A program made the position numbers and the translations under genes. The notes below the pieces were generated by a model, which saw only the letters and a list, made by a program, of their open reading frames with translations, was not told where the DNA came from and ran no database searches. From an uncultured Muribaculaceae bacterium (GTDB lineage Bacteria; Bacteroidota; Bacteroidia; Bacteroidales; Muribaculaceae), in NCBI GenBank assembly GCA_910584665.1, contig CAJUBL010000026.1, positions 1-36,335 on the forward strand: a DNA stretch of 36,335 nt, given 5' to 3'. Shown here one piece after another: positions 18,643-26,530 of the stretch. Each line of letters starts with the position of its first letter. The first letter of the stretch is position 1.

Positions 18643-18735
18643 CCACCTGGACTCAAACACACCGAGAAATACACCCGCGTAGCCGATTCTCTCAAACGTG
18701 AAGCCATCGACTCACTGCCTGATATTTCACTGTGA
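18643..18735 (+). pseudogene. 3' remnant of a tyrosine recombinase/integrase gene
   Basis: The plus strand reads KYTRVADSLKREAIDSL followed by PDISL and a TGA at 733-735 of the 18 kb block. This closely resembles the extreme C-terminus of Bacteroidota mobile-element integrases, in which the catalytic Tyr sits in a TxxYARVxDxxKREA context. Only about 30 codons remain. An in-frame stop precedes them at about 18640, and no start codon or upstream catalytic motif exists. It lies exactly between the last core gene (ogt) and the DNA-binding/Doc module, so it probably marks an old insertion end. The call rests on motif memory over a short stretch. Confidence 0.5.
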
Positions 18736-18777
18736 ACAGATGAGAGTATCAATGACTGAAAATCAGATTAAAAGTAT

Positions 18778-18785
18778 TAACTTTG
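18778..18785 (+). promoter_or_regulatory. -7 box (TAACTTTG) of the DNA-binding/Doc pair
   Basis: TAACTTTG is an exact consensus match that ends only 4 bp before the ATG at 18790. The predicted transcription start therefore falls on or next to the start codon, which suggests a leaderless or nearly leaderless message. Confidence 0.55.
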
Positions 18786-18789
18786 TATT

Positions 18790-19812
18790 ATGAATGACTT
18801 GACTGTATCAAATATAGAACGGCAAAACGTATTGAACAATCGTTATGCAGTGGATGCCCTTCAAGAGAATCTTGGCTTTACCGGGATGCTTTTTGAAGGC
18901 GAATACCGTTTTACCAAGAAAATGGTGGCGGATTTCTATGAAGTTGAAGAACGCACAATCGAGCGTCTTTTAGAAGAATACGGCGATGAGCTTAAGTATA
19001 ACGGCTATGTTTTAAGCAAGGGTAAACAACTGAAAGAATTTAAGTTACAATTTGCTCCCGTCATAAATGTCGGGAGCAAAACCACCCAGTTAGGTCTATT
19101 CAATTTCAGAGCAGTTCTTAACGTGGGAATGCTTTTGACTGAAAGTGAGAAGGCCAAATTGGTTCGAGCTCGAATACTTGACATAGTAATCGCTACCATT
19201 AATAAGAGGGCTGGAGGTGGAACAAAGTATATCAACACTCGAGATATAGATTTCCTTCCAGCCGCTATTGAAGAGGATAATTATAGAAAAAATTTCACAA
19301 CCGCGGTAGGCAGATGCGTACAAGGTCATAAGACTTTCAAATATGCCCAGATTACAGATCTTATATATCAAGCTGTTTTCAAGGAGAAAGCGAAGGAATA
19401 TAAAACCTTATTAAAGCTTGAGACTAAAGATAATCTTAGAAAAACACTCTATGCTGAGGTTTTGCGTTGCATATCATCTTTTGAAAATGGTATAGGTTTT
19501 GCAATCGAAACGGAATTTAAGAAAAATGGAGGTAAACAACTGTCTCTCGACCGAGTTAAGGAATTGATAACAGAGCAAGAGCAGTCTCCGGCCATGCAGC
19601 CGTTCATCTATGATGCCCGTTCAAAAATGGCATCCCGTGACGTGGCATTCCGTGATGTATTCCATAATAACATCGCCGGATATCTTCGTGCGGTCACTCC
19701 GGAGGAGTTCGACCGTTTCATTGGTGATAAGTCTATAGATTTCGATGAAATAATGCAACTTCCGGAGAATAAGGAAGTGCTCAAACGTCTAAAGCAAGCC
19801 GAGGATGAGTGA
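18790..19812 (+). CDS. DNA-binding-type partner protein encoded with a Doc toxin
   Basis: This 340-aa soluble protein has a winged-helix-like N-terminal part, with GEYRFTKKMVADFYEVEERT and a following basic strand (GYVLSKGKQLKEFKL) at about residues 40-85. The middle part contains NVGSKTTQLGLFNFRAVLNVGMLLTESEKAKLVR, and the C-terminal third is helical with SKMASRDVAFRDVFHNNIAGYL. It belongs to a family often annotated as a DNA-binding protein next to Bacteroidota restriction-modification loci and death-on-curing genes. Its 3' end overlaps the Doc gene by 8 bp (ATGAGTGA), so the two are translationally coupled. By analogy with Phd-Doc it could act as antitoxin and repressor, but it is far larger than Phd and shows no Phd-like fold. 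That role is therefore inference. Confidence 0.75.
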   Translation: MNDLTVSNIERQNVLNNRYAVDALQENLGFTGMLFEGEYRFTKKMVADFYEVEERTIERLLEEYGDELKYNGYVLSKGKQLKEFKLQFAPVINVGSKTTQLGLFNFRAVLNVGMLLTESEKAKLVRARILDIVIATINKRAGGGTKYINTRDIDFLPAAIEEDNYRKNFTTAVGRCVQGHKTFKYAQITDLIYQAVFKEKAKEYKTLLKLETKDNLRKTLYAEVLRCISSFENGIGFAIETEFKKNGGKQLSLDRVKELITEQEQSPAMQPFIYDARSKMASRDVAFRDVFHNNIAGYLRAVTPEEFDRFIGDKSIDFDEIMQLPENKEVLKRLKQAEDE

Positions 19813-20266
19813 GAGACTGAAATATATTGACTACGACGAAGCGTTGGTGGTTTACAGCAAGACTGTGGCTGCCAGCGGTGGCGGTCTGCAAGGTGTAAAG
19901 GACGAAGGAGGCATACGCAAGGTTCTTGACTTCGTGCAGAATGACCTATACTATCCGACTTTCGTGGAAAAGCTGACATATTTGGTCTTCGGCTTATGCA
20001 CCGGCCATTATTTCGAGGATTCCAACAAGCGGGTGGCATTGACCATAGGAGTGTGGTTCCTCGTGCATAACGGCTACTATTGGCACGCCTACAACTTCAT
20101 GCAGTGCATGGAGGCAATCATCTACCATGTCGCCGCCGGACGCATCGACAAAGACCTGCTCCAACGTATCATCACCTGTTACATGGCAAACGAGGACTAT
20201 CCCGAAGACCTCAAACTCGAAATCATCCATGCAATCGATAACCAACAAACAGGTTTCGATGAATGA
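19805..20266 (+). CDS. doc: Doc/Fic-family toxin (death-on-curing type)
   Basis: This 153-aa Fic-fold protein carries the motif GHYFEDSNKRVAL. His68, Phe70 and the NKR loop fit the Doc variant (HxFxDANKR) of the Fic motif. In phage P1 Doc this variant phosphorylates EF-Tu, whereas classical Fic proteins AMPylate their targets. The N-terminus (LKYIDYDEALVVYSKTVAASGGGLQGVKDEGGIRKVLDF) is the usual Doc start, with the loop that positions the substrate. The gene starts inside the last codons of the DNA-binding protein gene. The extra C-terminal tail (about 120-153) is acidic. Whether it is an active toxin cannot be shown here, but the catalytic residues are intact. Confidence 0.85.
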   Translation: MSERLKYIDYDEALVVYSKTVAASGGGLQGVKDEGGIRKVLDFVQNDLYYPTFVEKLTYLVFGLCTGHYFEDSNKRVALTIGVWFLVHNGYYWHAYNFMQCMEAIIYHVAAGRIDKDLLQRIITCYMANEDYPEDLKLEIIHAIDNQQTGFDE

Positions 20267-20320
20267 TAAGTTATTTCCAAAATGGAAACAACCACTTCAC
20301 ATGGTGATACTTCAGACAAT

Positions 20321-20527
20321 ATGAGGAAAGAGAGTATCATGCAAATTATACATAATACTTTAGCAATATACGAACTATCTTATTGGTCTTAGCTCTATTA
20401 GCGATGATGCCAAACGCATAGCCGATAACACCCTTGTGGCACTTACCCTCATGATAGCCGAAAGCCGCACCGAGGAAAAGACACCATGGTTAAAGCCATC
20501 GTCAACCTCATCAACAAGAATAACTGA
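20321..20527 (+). pseudogene. Decayed small ORF with two compensating frameshifts
   Basis: An ATG at 20321 opens MRKESIMQIIHNTLAIYELS. A shift near 20376 gives LSSISDDAKRIADNTLVAL then TLMIAESRTEEK. A second shift near 20485 returns to the first frame with MVKAIVNLINKNN and a TGA at 20525-20527. The joined product would be about 68 aa with plausible amphipathic helices. The region otherwise has no ORF, and it fills the gap behind the Doc gene. I do not recognise the family. The reconstruction is by eye and could be coincidence. Confidence 0.35.
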
Positions 20528-20587
20528 CATAGAATATGTGAACAATATGCCTCAAGCGACATATGATTGAGAAAGATAAAATGCTTC

Positions 20588-20630
20588 AAAAAGGGCTGTA
20601 GAAAGTACTGTACATTTTACTGTCCTTTTT
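20588..20630. terminator. Possible bidirectional hairpin between doc and the minus-strand operon
   Basis: AAAAAGG (20588-20594) can pair with CCTTTTT (20624-20630), with an inner GTACTGTAC. The A-tract and T-tract arrangement is what a two-way terminator between convergent transcription units would show. The stem is AT-rich and the call is weak. Confidence 0.35.
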
Positions 20631-20631
20631 C

Positions 20632-20823
20632 GTGTAGTACACCGTTTCTACTCATTTCTACACGGCTACTACACGTTTTTTTCGACTACTACACGAAAAC
20701 TAGTCGTAATTTACGACTACTACTCATTTTCTAGTCGTAAAATATCCATAAAAATGGATAGTATCCAAAAACTATCCTTTTGGTGTAGTACACCAATTTT
20801 ACTCATTTCTACACGGCTACTAC
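20632..20823. repeat. Two-copy 41-bp repeat with a 151-bp period
   Basis: Copies at 20632-20672 and 20783-20823 agree at 38 of 41 positions. Each begins GTGTAGTACACC (nearly palindromic) and ends TCATTTCTACACGGCTAC plus TAC. Between and after them further short motifs recur: TAGTCGTAA at 20701, 20732 and 20831, and CTACTCATTTT at several sites up to 20895. On the minus strand both copies contain the reading VEMSxxGVLH, in different frames because 151 is not a multiple of three. The block abuts the stop codon of the last gene of the minus-strand operon. Its function is unknown. Confidence 0.85.
20701..20719. repeat. Inverted repeat TAGTCGTAA/TTACGACTA
   Basis: A 9-bp perfect inverted repeat around a single central T. 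A second inverted pair, TATCCAT (20743-20749) and ATGGATA (20754-20760), lies close by, and GGATAG/CTATCC can pair in an alternative fold (20756-20778). Together they make the block hairpin-rich. Confidence 0.7.
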
Positions 20824-20895
20824 TCTTTTTTAGTCGTAATATTCGGATTTCTACTAATTTTTCTACTCATTTTTGGGGTAGTACTGATTTTCTAC

Positions 20896-22551
20896 TCATT
20901 TTATAGCTCGCCATAGTTTACCGTCAAGCGTTATACTATTCTCCTTATTCATCTCTTTGAGAAGATTCCCGACCAATTGAGCGTTCTGCTCCTTGGTGTT
21001 GCGGCTGGGGAGAGTGTCTTCGAGGTATTCGAGGATGGCATCGCGTTTGGCACCGTCGGCACCGGCATTCTGGATGTATTGCAGAATCATGTGCTTGATT
21101 TTGTCGCGTTCCAATCCTCTCACTTTGGTGTAACCGGGGAGTTGTTTGGATGCTTTTGCAACACTCAGAGAGATAGTGTAGTTGGGCGCTTCGCCTTCAA
21201 TCAGGCCGCGCTGGAGCATATCCTGAGCAATAGCCTCGTCGATGCGGTGTCCCTTCTGGATGGCGTCGAGCGAGATGCAGTCATGCAGCGTCAGTGTGTC
21301 GTTGTTCTTGAGCATATTGGTATATCGCTCGTTGATGGCGTTGCCGTAGATGCGAACAGCCACTTCTTTCTTCTCGTTATCAATCTCATAGTCCGGCATG
21401 GGAAAACGGCGTTCCATCTGCTCCGTGAACATCTTCTTGATTCCACGGCTCACAGTGTCAATCATGTTGAAATGCACCATCGCCTTGCACAGACAGGCAT
21501 TGCGGAAGAAGCGTTGTGGCCCATTTGTGGCAAGAGCATTTTCTAGTGTGCCGGGGATAAACGTGCCGCCGTTGGCATAATACAGGAAGCCGGGATTCTC
21601 TACAAAGTTAATCCGTTGACGCAGAGCGTAATCCTGATGTGCGATGCAATTATGAAGAGCTTCGCGTATTGTGTAGTCATCATACTGCTTCATGGTGTCC
21701 GGAAACAGAGTTCCTCCGGGCATCTCGCGTAGCGTCAAGTTGTGGATTTTGGCAAGAATCTCGTCAACGGTCAGGATGAACGGCACAGAGAAATGCTCAT
21801 AATCCACTACATCCTGTTTCTCATCACGGAGCGTCCAAGTCACTTCGGCAACTGCCGGACGCAGTTTACTGTCAGAGAACATCTTCCCAAGCAGGATTAT
21901 AGCGGCACGTGTCAGTTGACCGTTTACCATCAGCTCACACTTGCTCAAAAATTCCTCGGTTGACCAACGGTTGACTTCTTCTGCCGGAATCCGGCTATGC
22001 ACCTTCTTGAACATTTTCCGGGCCTTTGCGATGGCTACCTCATCAAGATCATCAATCGTGGCATCGGGCACAATCTCTGCCGACCAGTCCGGCGCGGGTG
22101 TTTGGCGGCGAATCTCATCCTGCTTGGACTGATTCAGCGGTTTCAGACTATCACCGTCACGACCGTATGCTATTCCCTTCCATTTCATCACGATATTTCG
22201 CGGCGAAGCCGGAATCTTGAACATCAACACACGCTTACACTCAACTTCAATCGGAATAATCTCGCGGAACGTCTGCCCATCGGTAGTATGCTGCGCAAAA
22301 TCATGCTTGAGATTGTTGAGCGCACCTTCTCCATTTTTATACGAAGTCCCAACTATCTGATGCTTCTTCTCATCATAGCCAAAGACAAGCCATGCGAACT
22401 CCAGCCCACGCAAATTTGCCTCATTGCTCAACGCAGAGAAATACTTGCCTAAGTCATCGAAGTCGAAGCTGTTCTCCGCCTTCTTGAACTCCACAACCTC
22501 ATTCTCTTTATGAGCAATGAGATTCTGAAATATGTTGATGTAATAATCCAT
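20896..22551 (-). CDS. Schlafen-type AlbA_2 DNA-binding/GHKL-ATPase-like protein
   Basis: This 551-aa protein belongs to the COG2865 type of predicted regulators. The N-terminal AlbA_2 (Schlafen-like) domain is seen as ENEVVEFKKAENSFDFDDLG, SNEANLRGLEFAWLVFGYDE and IPIEVECKRVLMFKIPASPR (about 10-150). The central and C-terminal GHKL-like part has the N-box-like REALHNCIAHQDYALR, then GTLENALATNGPQRFFRN and MIDTVSRGIKKMF. A wHTH-like tail follows (GYTKVRGLERDKIKHMILQY to the end). The start is taken at MDYYINIFQN (22551), because the upstream in-frame extension is low-complexity sequence antisense to the 99-aa gene. It is the ninth and last gene of the operon. In phage-defence islands such proteins have been linked to nucleic-acid sensing or cleavage. 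The role here is unproven. Confidence 0.85.
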   Translation of the reverse strand: MDYYINIFQNLIAHKENEVVEFKKAENSFDFDDLGKYFSALSNEANLRGLEFAWLVFGYDEKKHQIVGTSYKNGEGALNNLKHDFAQHTTDGQTFREIIPIEVECKRVLMFKIPASPRNIVMKWKGIAYGRDGDSLKPLNQSKQDEIRRQTPAPDWSAEIVPDATIDDLDEVAIAKARKMFKKVHSRIPAEEVNRWSTEEFLSKCELMVNGQLTRAAIILLGKMFSDSKLRPAVAEVTWTLRDEKQDVVDYEHFSVPFILTVDEILAKIHNLTLREMPGGTLFPDTMKQYDDYTIREALHNCIAHQDYALRQRINFVENPGFLYYANGGTFIPGTLENALATNGPQRFFRNACLCKAMVHFNMIDTVSRGIKKMFTEQMERRFPMPDYEIDNEKKEVAVRIYGNAINERYTNMLKNNDTLTLHDCISLDAIQKGHRIDEAIAQDMLQRGLIEGEAPNYTISLSVAKASKQLPGYTKVRGLERDKIKHMILQYIQNAGADGAKRDAILEYLEDTLPSRNTKEQNAQLVGNLLKEMNKENSITLDGKLWRAIK

Positions 22552-22564
22552 AATCTTCTGGTAG

Positions 22565-22864
22565 TTAAAAATCATCGTCCATAATGTCGTAATCTTCCTG
22601 TTCGTCGAGGAAATTATCCTGCGATTGGTAGTCGCCGTAGTTGGAATAATTGTTATGACCATGAACTCGGTTATAATTAGAGCCGCGCATATTGCGCAAA
22701 TCATCGTCAAGGTCGTTGGCGATGTAATCCTCAATATCAATGCGTCGCGGAGTGTAGTCCGTTGTATCTACATGGCGAGAGCTACTGACATTATGGCTCT
22801 TGTTCCGATTGCCGAACAGCCACCGAAACAGTAGAAATTCACCGATATAATTCCAAATATTCAT
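22565..22864 (-). CDS. Small acidic protein with a hydrophobic N-terminus
   Basis: This 99-aa protein starts MNIWNYIGEFLLFRWLFG, a short amphipathic or membrane-touching segment. A polar Asn/Tyr/Asp-rich region follows, and it ends in an acidic tail (EQEDYDIMDDDF). I do not recognise a known domain. The gene lies 28 bp after the 1208-aa gene and 13 bp before the AlbA_2 gene, so it is firmly inside the operon and probably translated. The start at 22864 is preferred over an upstream in-frame Met that lies inside the preceding gene. A charged, disordered tail and aromatic anchor could tether a partner to the membrane or mimic DNA, but both are guesses. Confidence 0.7.
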   Translation of the reverse strand: MNIWNYIGEFLLFRWLFGNRNKSHNVSSSRHVDTTDYTPRRIDIEDYIANDLDDDLRNMRGSNYNRVHGHNNYSNYGDYQSQDNFLDEQEDYDIMDDDF

Positions 22865-22892
22865 TTTTGATTCATTGAATTTATTAATCTTC

Positions 22893-25800
22893 CTATCTAT
22901 ACATATTGCGAAGAGCCTCATCGTCCATTCTCTTTGCTTCTGCTAAATAGCTGGTTCTTAAATTCTCAAATACATTTTTGAGTCGATAAGAGTATGGCAT
23001 AACTTTTCTTGCTAACTCACCATAATGGTCTGCAAGTGTCCGTTCTTGTTGTCCACCATCAAAACATCCACGCCATGTACATCCTCGACTATTTGAGATG
23101 GCAAGATATAAATGTTGGTCAACATCATCATTCCCAAGCGTCTCAATGACTTGGCAAAATTCTTTCGAGGGCTCATTCTGGGTAATCATGATTTTATATA
23201 AAAGATTCCCAATTAGAATGTAGCTTAATGGTAATTCTTGATATTCAATAAGAATTGATATATAATTCACAACATTGTCAAAATCAATACTTCCATCCTG
23301 ATGCTGACAAATAACGAAATTTACCTGATTTACAAATTTGTAAAGTACCTCAAAGCCGATTAAAGAATCTTTGGTATTTAGTTGGTCGTAACTTTTCAAT
23401 AGTTCTATCATCAAATTAGGATTCCATTTGAGAGCTCTTACAATATGTAACTCTTCATTTGGATTGAGATGCTCGGTAAGGGTTTGAAAAAGGAAACCTT
23501 CAATTTCCAGAATCTCTTTCTCAAATTCTGTTTCATGAATCTCGTCATCCTTAATACTGAGTAAGATTTTATTGAAATCATAGAAATCAATTTGATTATG
23601 GTTGGCCTGTCTATTAATGACAGCGCCTTTTAATACCCTAATCTTTAATTCTATATTAATGGATTTGAGAATTTCTTCCTCTGTGATAAGGGCAATTATA
23701 TCCCACTCTCTTTTGGCTTTTAATAAATTATGGATTACAAATTTTAAGTTATAATCTTTTGGCTGATGCCAGATATGAACCTTTTCCCAATATTGCAATA
23801 CCACTTCATTACCAAATGATTCGGCCAGATTAGCAATGGCTGGCCTCCAAGACGGTGCATAAAGTAAAATAGCGATTCTATCTTTTGAAATTACCTTAAG
23901 TTCCTCTATCAGACCAATATATTCGGTTTCTCCTATTTCCCGGTACAAACGTGAGAAATAGACATTTGCCTGAGGCTCTTCTATTTTATCCGAGATGAAG
24001 GCGCGATAAACAGCCTTTGAATAAACCGATTTATTCAAAGTAACCAACCCTTCAAAAATAGCAGTAGGTTTTCCAACTGTTGTAGCAAACCTCCATAGCG
24101 AATCAAAGCCTAGTAAATTAACGATTTCTTCAATTTTTTCACCACGAAGAACATTAGATTGTCGTTCACGTTCGATATAATCCCCATGTTTACCTCTTTT
24201 TGTTATTAAAGGTAAATCATTGCTAAAATAACGGCGGCTGAGCAATAGTATATCTTCAGAACACAAGATGCGATATAGAGACTTAATAGACGCTAATTCT
24301 TTTGGAGATAATGCCCACTTAGCCGTTGAATATTCCTCATGATTGTGTATATTATGGTTAAGTTCATCTATGATTTGTGGGTTCTTTAAAAAGTTATCGG
24401 ATTTCATTAAAAGAAATTCGACAAACAAATCACGGTATTTACCTAATGCCGGACTCATGGCAAATCTTAGGCACATTAAATAGTTCTCAACCGTTGGTAT
24501 AAATATTTCTTTAAGTAAGGATATAACTTCAGAAATGTACTCTTCTTTTATACATTCGGTTGTTGTTCTCAGTCGATAAGTTTTCATTGGGAAACCCTGA
24601 CTAACCATAAATGGCTTTGGATTTATGATGGAATCTATCATGTTTCCCAAAACTACTAACACGCCTTGTGGATATGTAGTCTTTAAATCATTAAGGACGT
24701 GTAGTCTTTCTTCAAAATTTGCTGATGTTTGTGGAACTCTGAATTGAAATATCTTTACAAGAAGATCCGTAACACCATCGGTGTAGTTTGCAACTTTAGG
24801 ATATTTCATTGAATAAAGCAATATGAAGGTAACCTCATATAAATAGGTTCCTTCCAAGGAAATGCACTCTAACACATGCAGCAATTCTCCATTATTAATG
24901 CTATATCCCATTAAACTGAGATCTTTTTTCCTCCCCTGAAAAAGAGCGGTCAATAGTTTGCCGCCGTGATTAATGTCTTCAATTATGAAATCAAGAAATG
25001 ATTTTGGATTGATGGCCGCGAGGTAAATTAATGAATGTCTATTGCTCAGATACTGCTCCAAGTCAAATGATGAAAAAATGTCTGCGACCATTTGTTTAAT
25101 CCGTTCTGCTTTAGATGCATCATAAGATTCCATCATATTAGCCAACACGGTCATACTACTATAAATACCTCTCTTTAGAGAAGGAGAGATCATTTGATTA
25201 TAAGTATGGAAGCGAAATTCCGTTTCTTCTAATTTCTCTACTGCCTCAGTATCGACATCCATCGCAAGAAAACTTAATTGTTCGTGTAGTTTGTCGAGAT
25301 GTAGGTCTGTTATTTCGCTTAAAATTAGAGAGTCTAAATCCAATGGTGATTTAACTCTCCACTCATTTCCAATTCTTATAATAGGTGCATTATCAGCTTT
25401 TAGTAGTGGTGAAATCCGCGAGATAAATTCGTCATATTCGAGACCAGTGAAATTATGGATTATTTCCTTATCCTCTTTACAATTATCATTCCAACCGCCA
25501 AGCATGCTTACCTTGACTATGATATCCTTATTCTCGGAACTTAGCCATATAGGGTGCTTGGTTTCTATCTGTAAGATTCTTCGAAGAGATACTACATCAT
25601 AACCACCTTGTCTGGCCAACGAGTATGATTCTATATTGCTTGAAAGGGATTTTTCCAATGCACTGGAAAAAGCAGATGGAGAAAGTTCCGGCAAGACATG
25701 TTGCCGTGCTTCACAATAAAATACAACATTCCCTTTATGCGTTGCCACATTATGGTTGTCCCTTACATCAGTAACAAATACAAGGCCGGAGGGATCTGTT

Positions 25801-26519
25801 GCTAGAATTTTTTCATATGTGTTTTCTTTTGTAATTACTATAGCTTTATTTGAATCAAATTCGTCCGAAAGCAACAAGGAGGCGCAGACAAAGGCAATGG
25901 CTTCAGATACAGAAGATGCACCAACATGACAAACTTGAGGGTGTTGAACGGCATTCCGAATCCTACTAATATCATCATCACGGTCGGAAAGGACGATATC
26001 GGTATGGAGAGAAAAACCGTCTCCCAAAGACCAATTTTCCCAATAATCTTTTATAGTCTTTACACCATCTGTTCTGTATGGACTAACTAAATCGCGTATT
26101 TCCTTGCTGGCTTCTATAATTCTCTGCTGTTCTTGATATATTGTATTTGCCAGTCCCTTGATTTCAGAAGAAAGCGCAAGTTCTATCTCTTGTCTTGATT
26201 GAAGCAAAAACGACGCAGCAGTAGGATTATTCTGTATCTCATTAACCCAAAGACGCAATAATTCATTTTGTTTAGGATGTCGGCCTTTTGATGGATTAAG
26301 TATATAATCTTTTAAATCCGAAAAATACTTTTCAGGGTTATTCTTTATATCATTCTTGAATTCATCAATAACATCCCACTGATCAACAGCATTTTGAAAA
26401 CACTTTCGAATCGCTTTATCAATTGTCGGGTTCTTAGACAGTAACTCTTTGATTGTGGGAATATTTCCTGCAATCAAAGATATTACAAAACTAAGTGTAA
26501 TGTCAATAGGAGTCATCAT
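22893..26519 (-). CDS. Large STAND-like protein with a degenerate P-loop and a helical C-terminal region
   Basis: This 1208-aa protein has a helical N-terminus (about 1-150) ending near SPYRTDGVKTIKDYW. A region then looks like an NTPase start: HPQVCHVGASSVSEAIAFV at about 193-211 sits where a Walker A loop would be, followed by AIVITKENTYEKIL and GLVFVTDVRDN as Walker-B-like strands. The GKS/GKT of a working P-loop is missing. From about 430 to the end it is a long alpha-helical, repeat-like region (for example LLTALFQGRKKDLSLMGYSI), typical of STAND sensors such as Avs. No nuclease motif is evident. It starts 11 bp after the frameshifted gene and is AT-rich. It may be a pseudo-NTPase scaffold or sensor; this is inference, and I cannot assign a named family. 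Confidence 0.7.
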   Translation of the reverse strand: MMTPIDITLSFVISLIAGNIPTIKELLSKNPTIDKAIRKCFQNAVDQWDVIDEFKNDIKNNPEKYFSDLKDYILNPSKGRHPKQNELLRLWVNEIQNNPTAASFLLQSRQEIELALSSEIKGLANTIYQEQQRIIEASKEIRDLVSPYRTDGVKTIKDYWENWSLGDGFSLHTDIVLSDRDDDISRIRNAVQHPQVCHVGASSVSEAIAFVCASLLLSDEFDSNKAIVITKENTYEKILATDPSGLVFVTDVRDNHNVATHKGNVVFYCEARQHVLPELSPSAFSSALEKSLSSNIESYSLARQGGYDVVSLRRILQIETKHPIWLSSENKDIIVKVSMLGGWNDNCKEDKEIIHNFTGLEYDEFISRISPLLKADNAPIIRIGNEWRVKSPLDLDSLILSEITDLHLDKLHEQLSFLAMDVDTEAVEKLEETEFRFHTYNQMISPSLKRGIYSSMTVLANMMESYDASKAERIKQMVADIFSSFDLEQYLSNRHSLIYLAAINPKSFLDFIIEDINHGGKLLTALFQGRKKDLSLMGYSINNGELLHVLECISLEGTYLYEVTFILLYSMKYPKVANYTDGVTDLLVKIFQFRVPQTSANFEERLHVLNDLKTTYPQGVLVVLGNMIDSIINPKPFMVSQGFPMKTYRLRTTTECIKEEYISEVISLLKEIFIPTVENYLMCLRFAMSPALGKYRDLFVEFLLMKSDNFLKNPQIIDELNHNIHNHEEYSTAKWALSPKELASIKSLYRILCSEDILLLSRRYFSNDLPLITKRGKHGDYIERERQSNVLRGEKIEEIVNLLGFDSLWRFATTVGKPTAIFEGLVTLNKSVYSKAVYRAFISDKIEEPQANVYFSRLYREIGETEYIGLIEELKVISKDRIAILLYAPSWRPAIANLAESFGNEVVLQYWEKVHIWHQPKDYNLKFVIHNLLKAKREWDIIALITEEEILKSINIELKIRVLKGAVINRQANHNQIDFYDFNKILLSIKDDEIHETEFEKEILEIEGFLFQTLTEHLNPNEELHIVRALKWNPNLMIELLKSYDQLNTKDSLIGFEVLYKFVNQVNFVICQHQDGSIDFDNVVNYISILIEYQELPLSYILIGNLLYKIMITQNEPSKEFCQVIETLGNDDVDQHLYLAISNSRGCTWRGCFDGGQQERTLADHYGELARKVMPYSYRLKNVFENLRTSYLAEAKRMDDEALRNMYR

Positions 26520-26530
26520 CTGGAATAGTT

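Noticed and set aside
20632..20895. Possible CRISPR array
   Set aside because: Only two 41-bp copies with a 151-bp period, motifs of different lengths and both orientations, and no cas gene nearby.
22552..22740. N-terminal extension of the AlbA_2 protein to 614 aa
   Set aside because: The extra residues are Thr/Ile-rich low-complexity sequence that overlaps the 99-aa gene in another frame; the conserved domain begins right after the Met at 22551.
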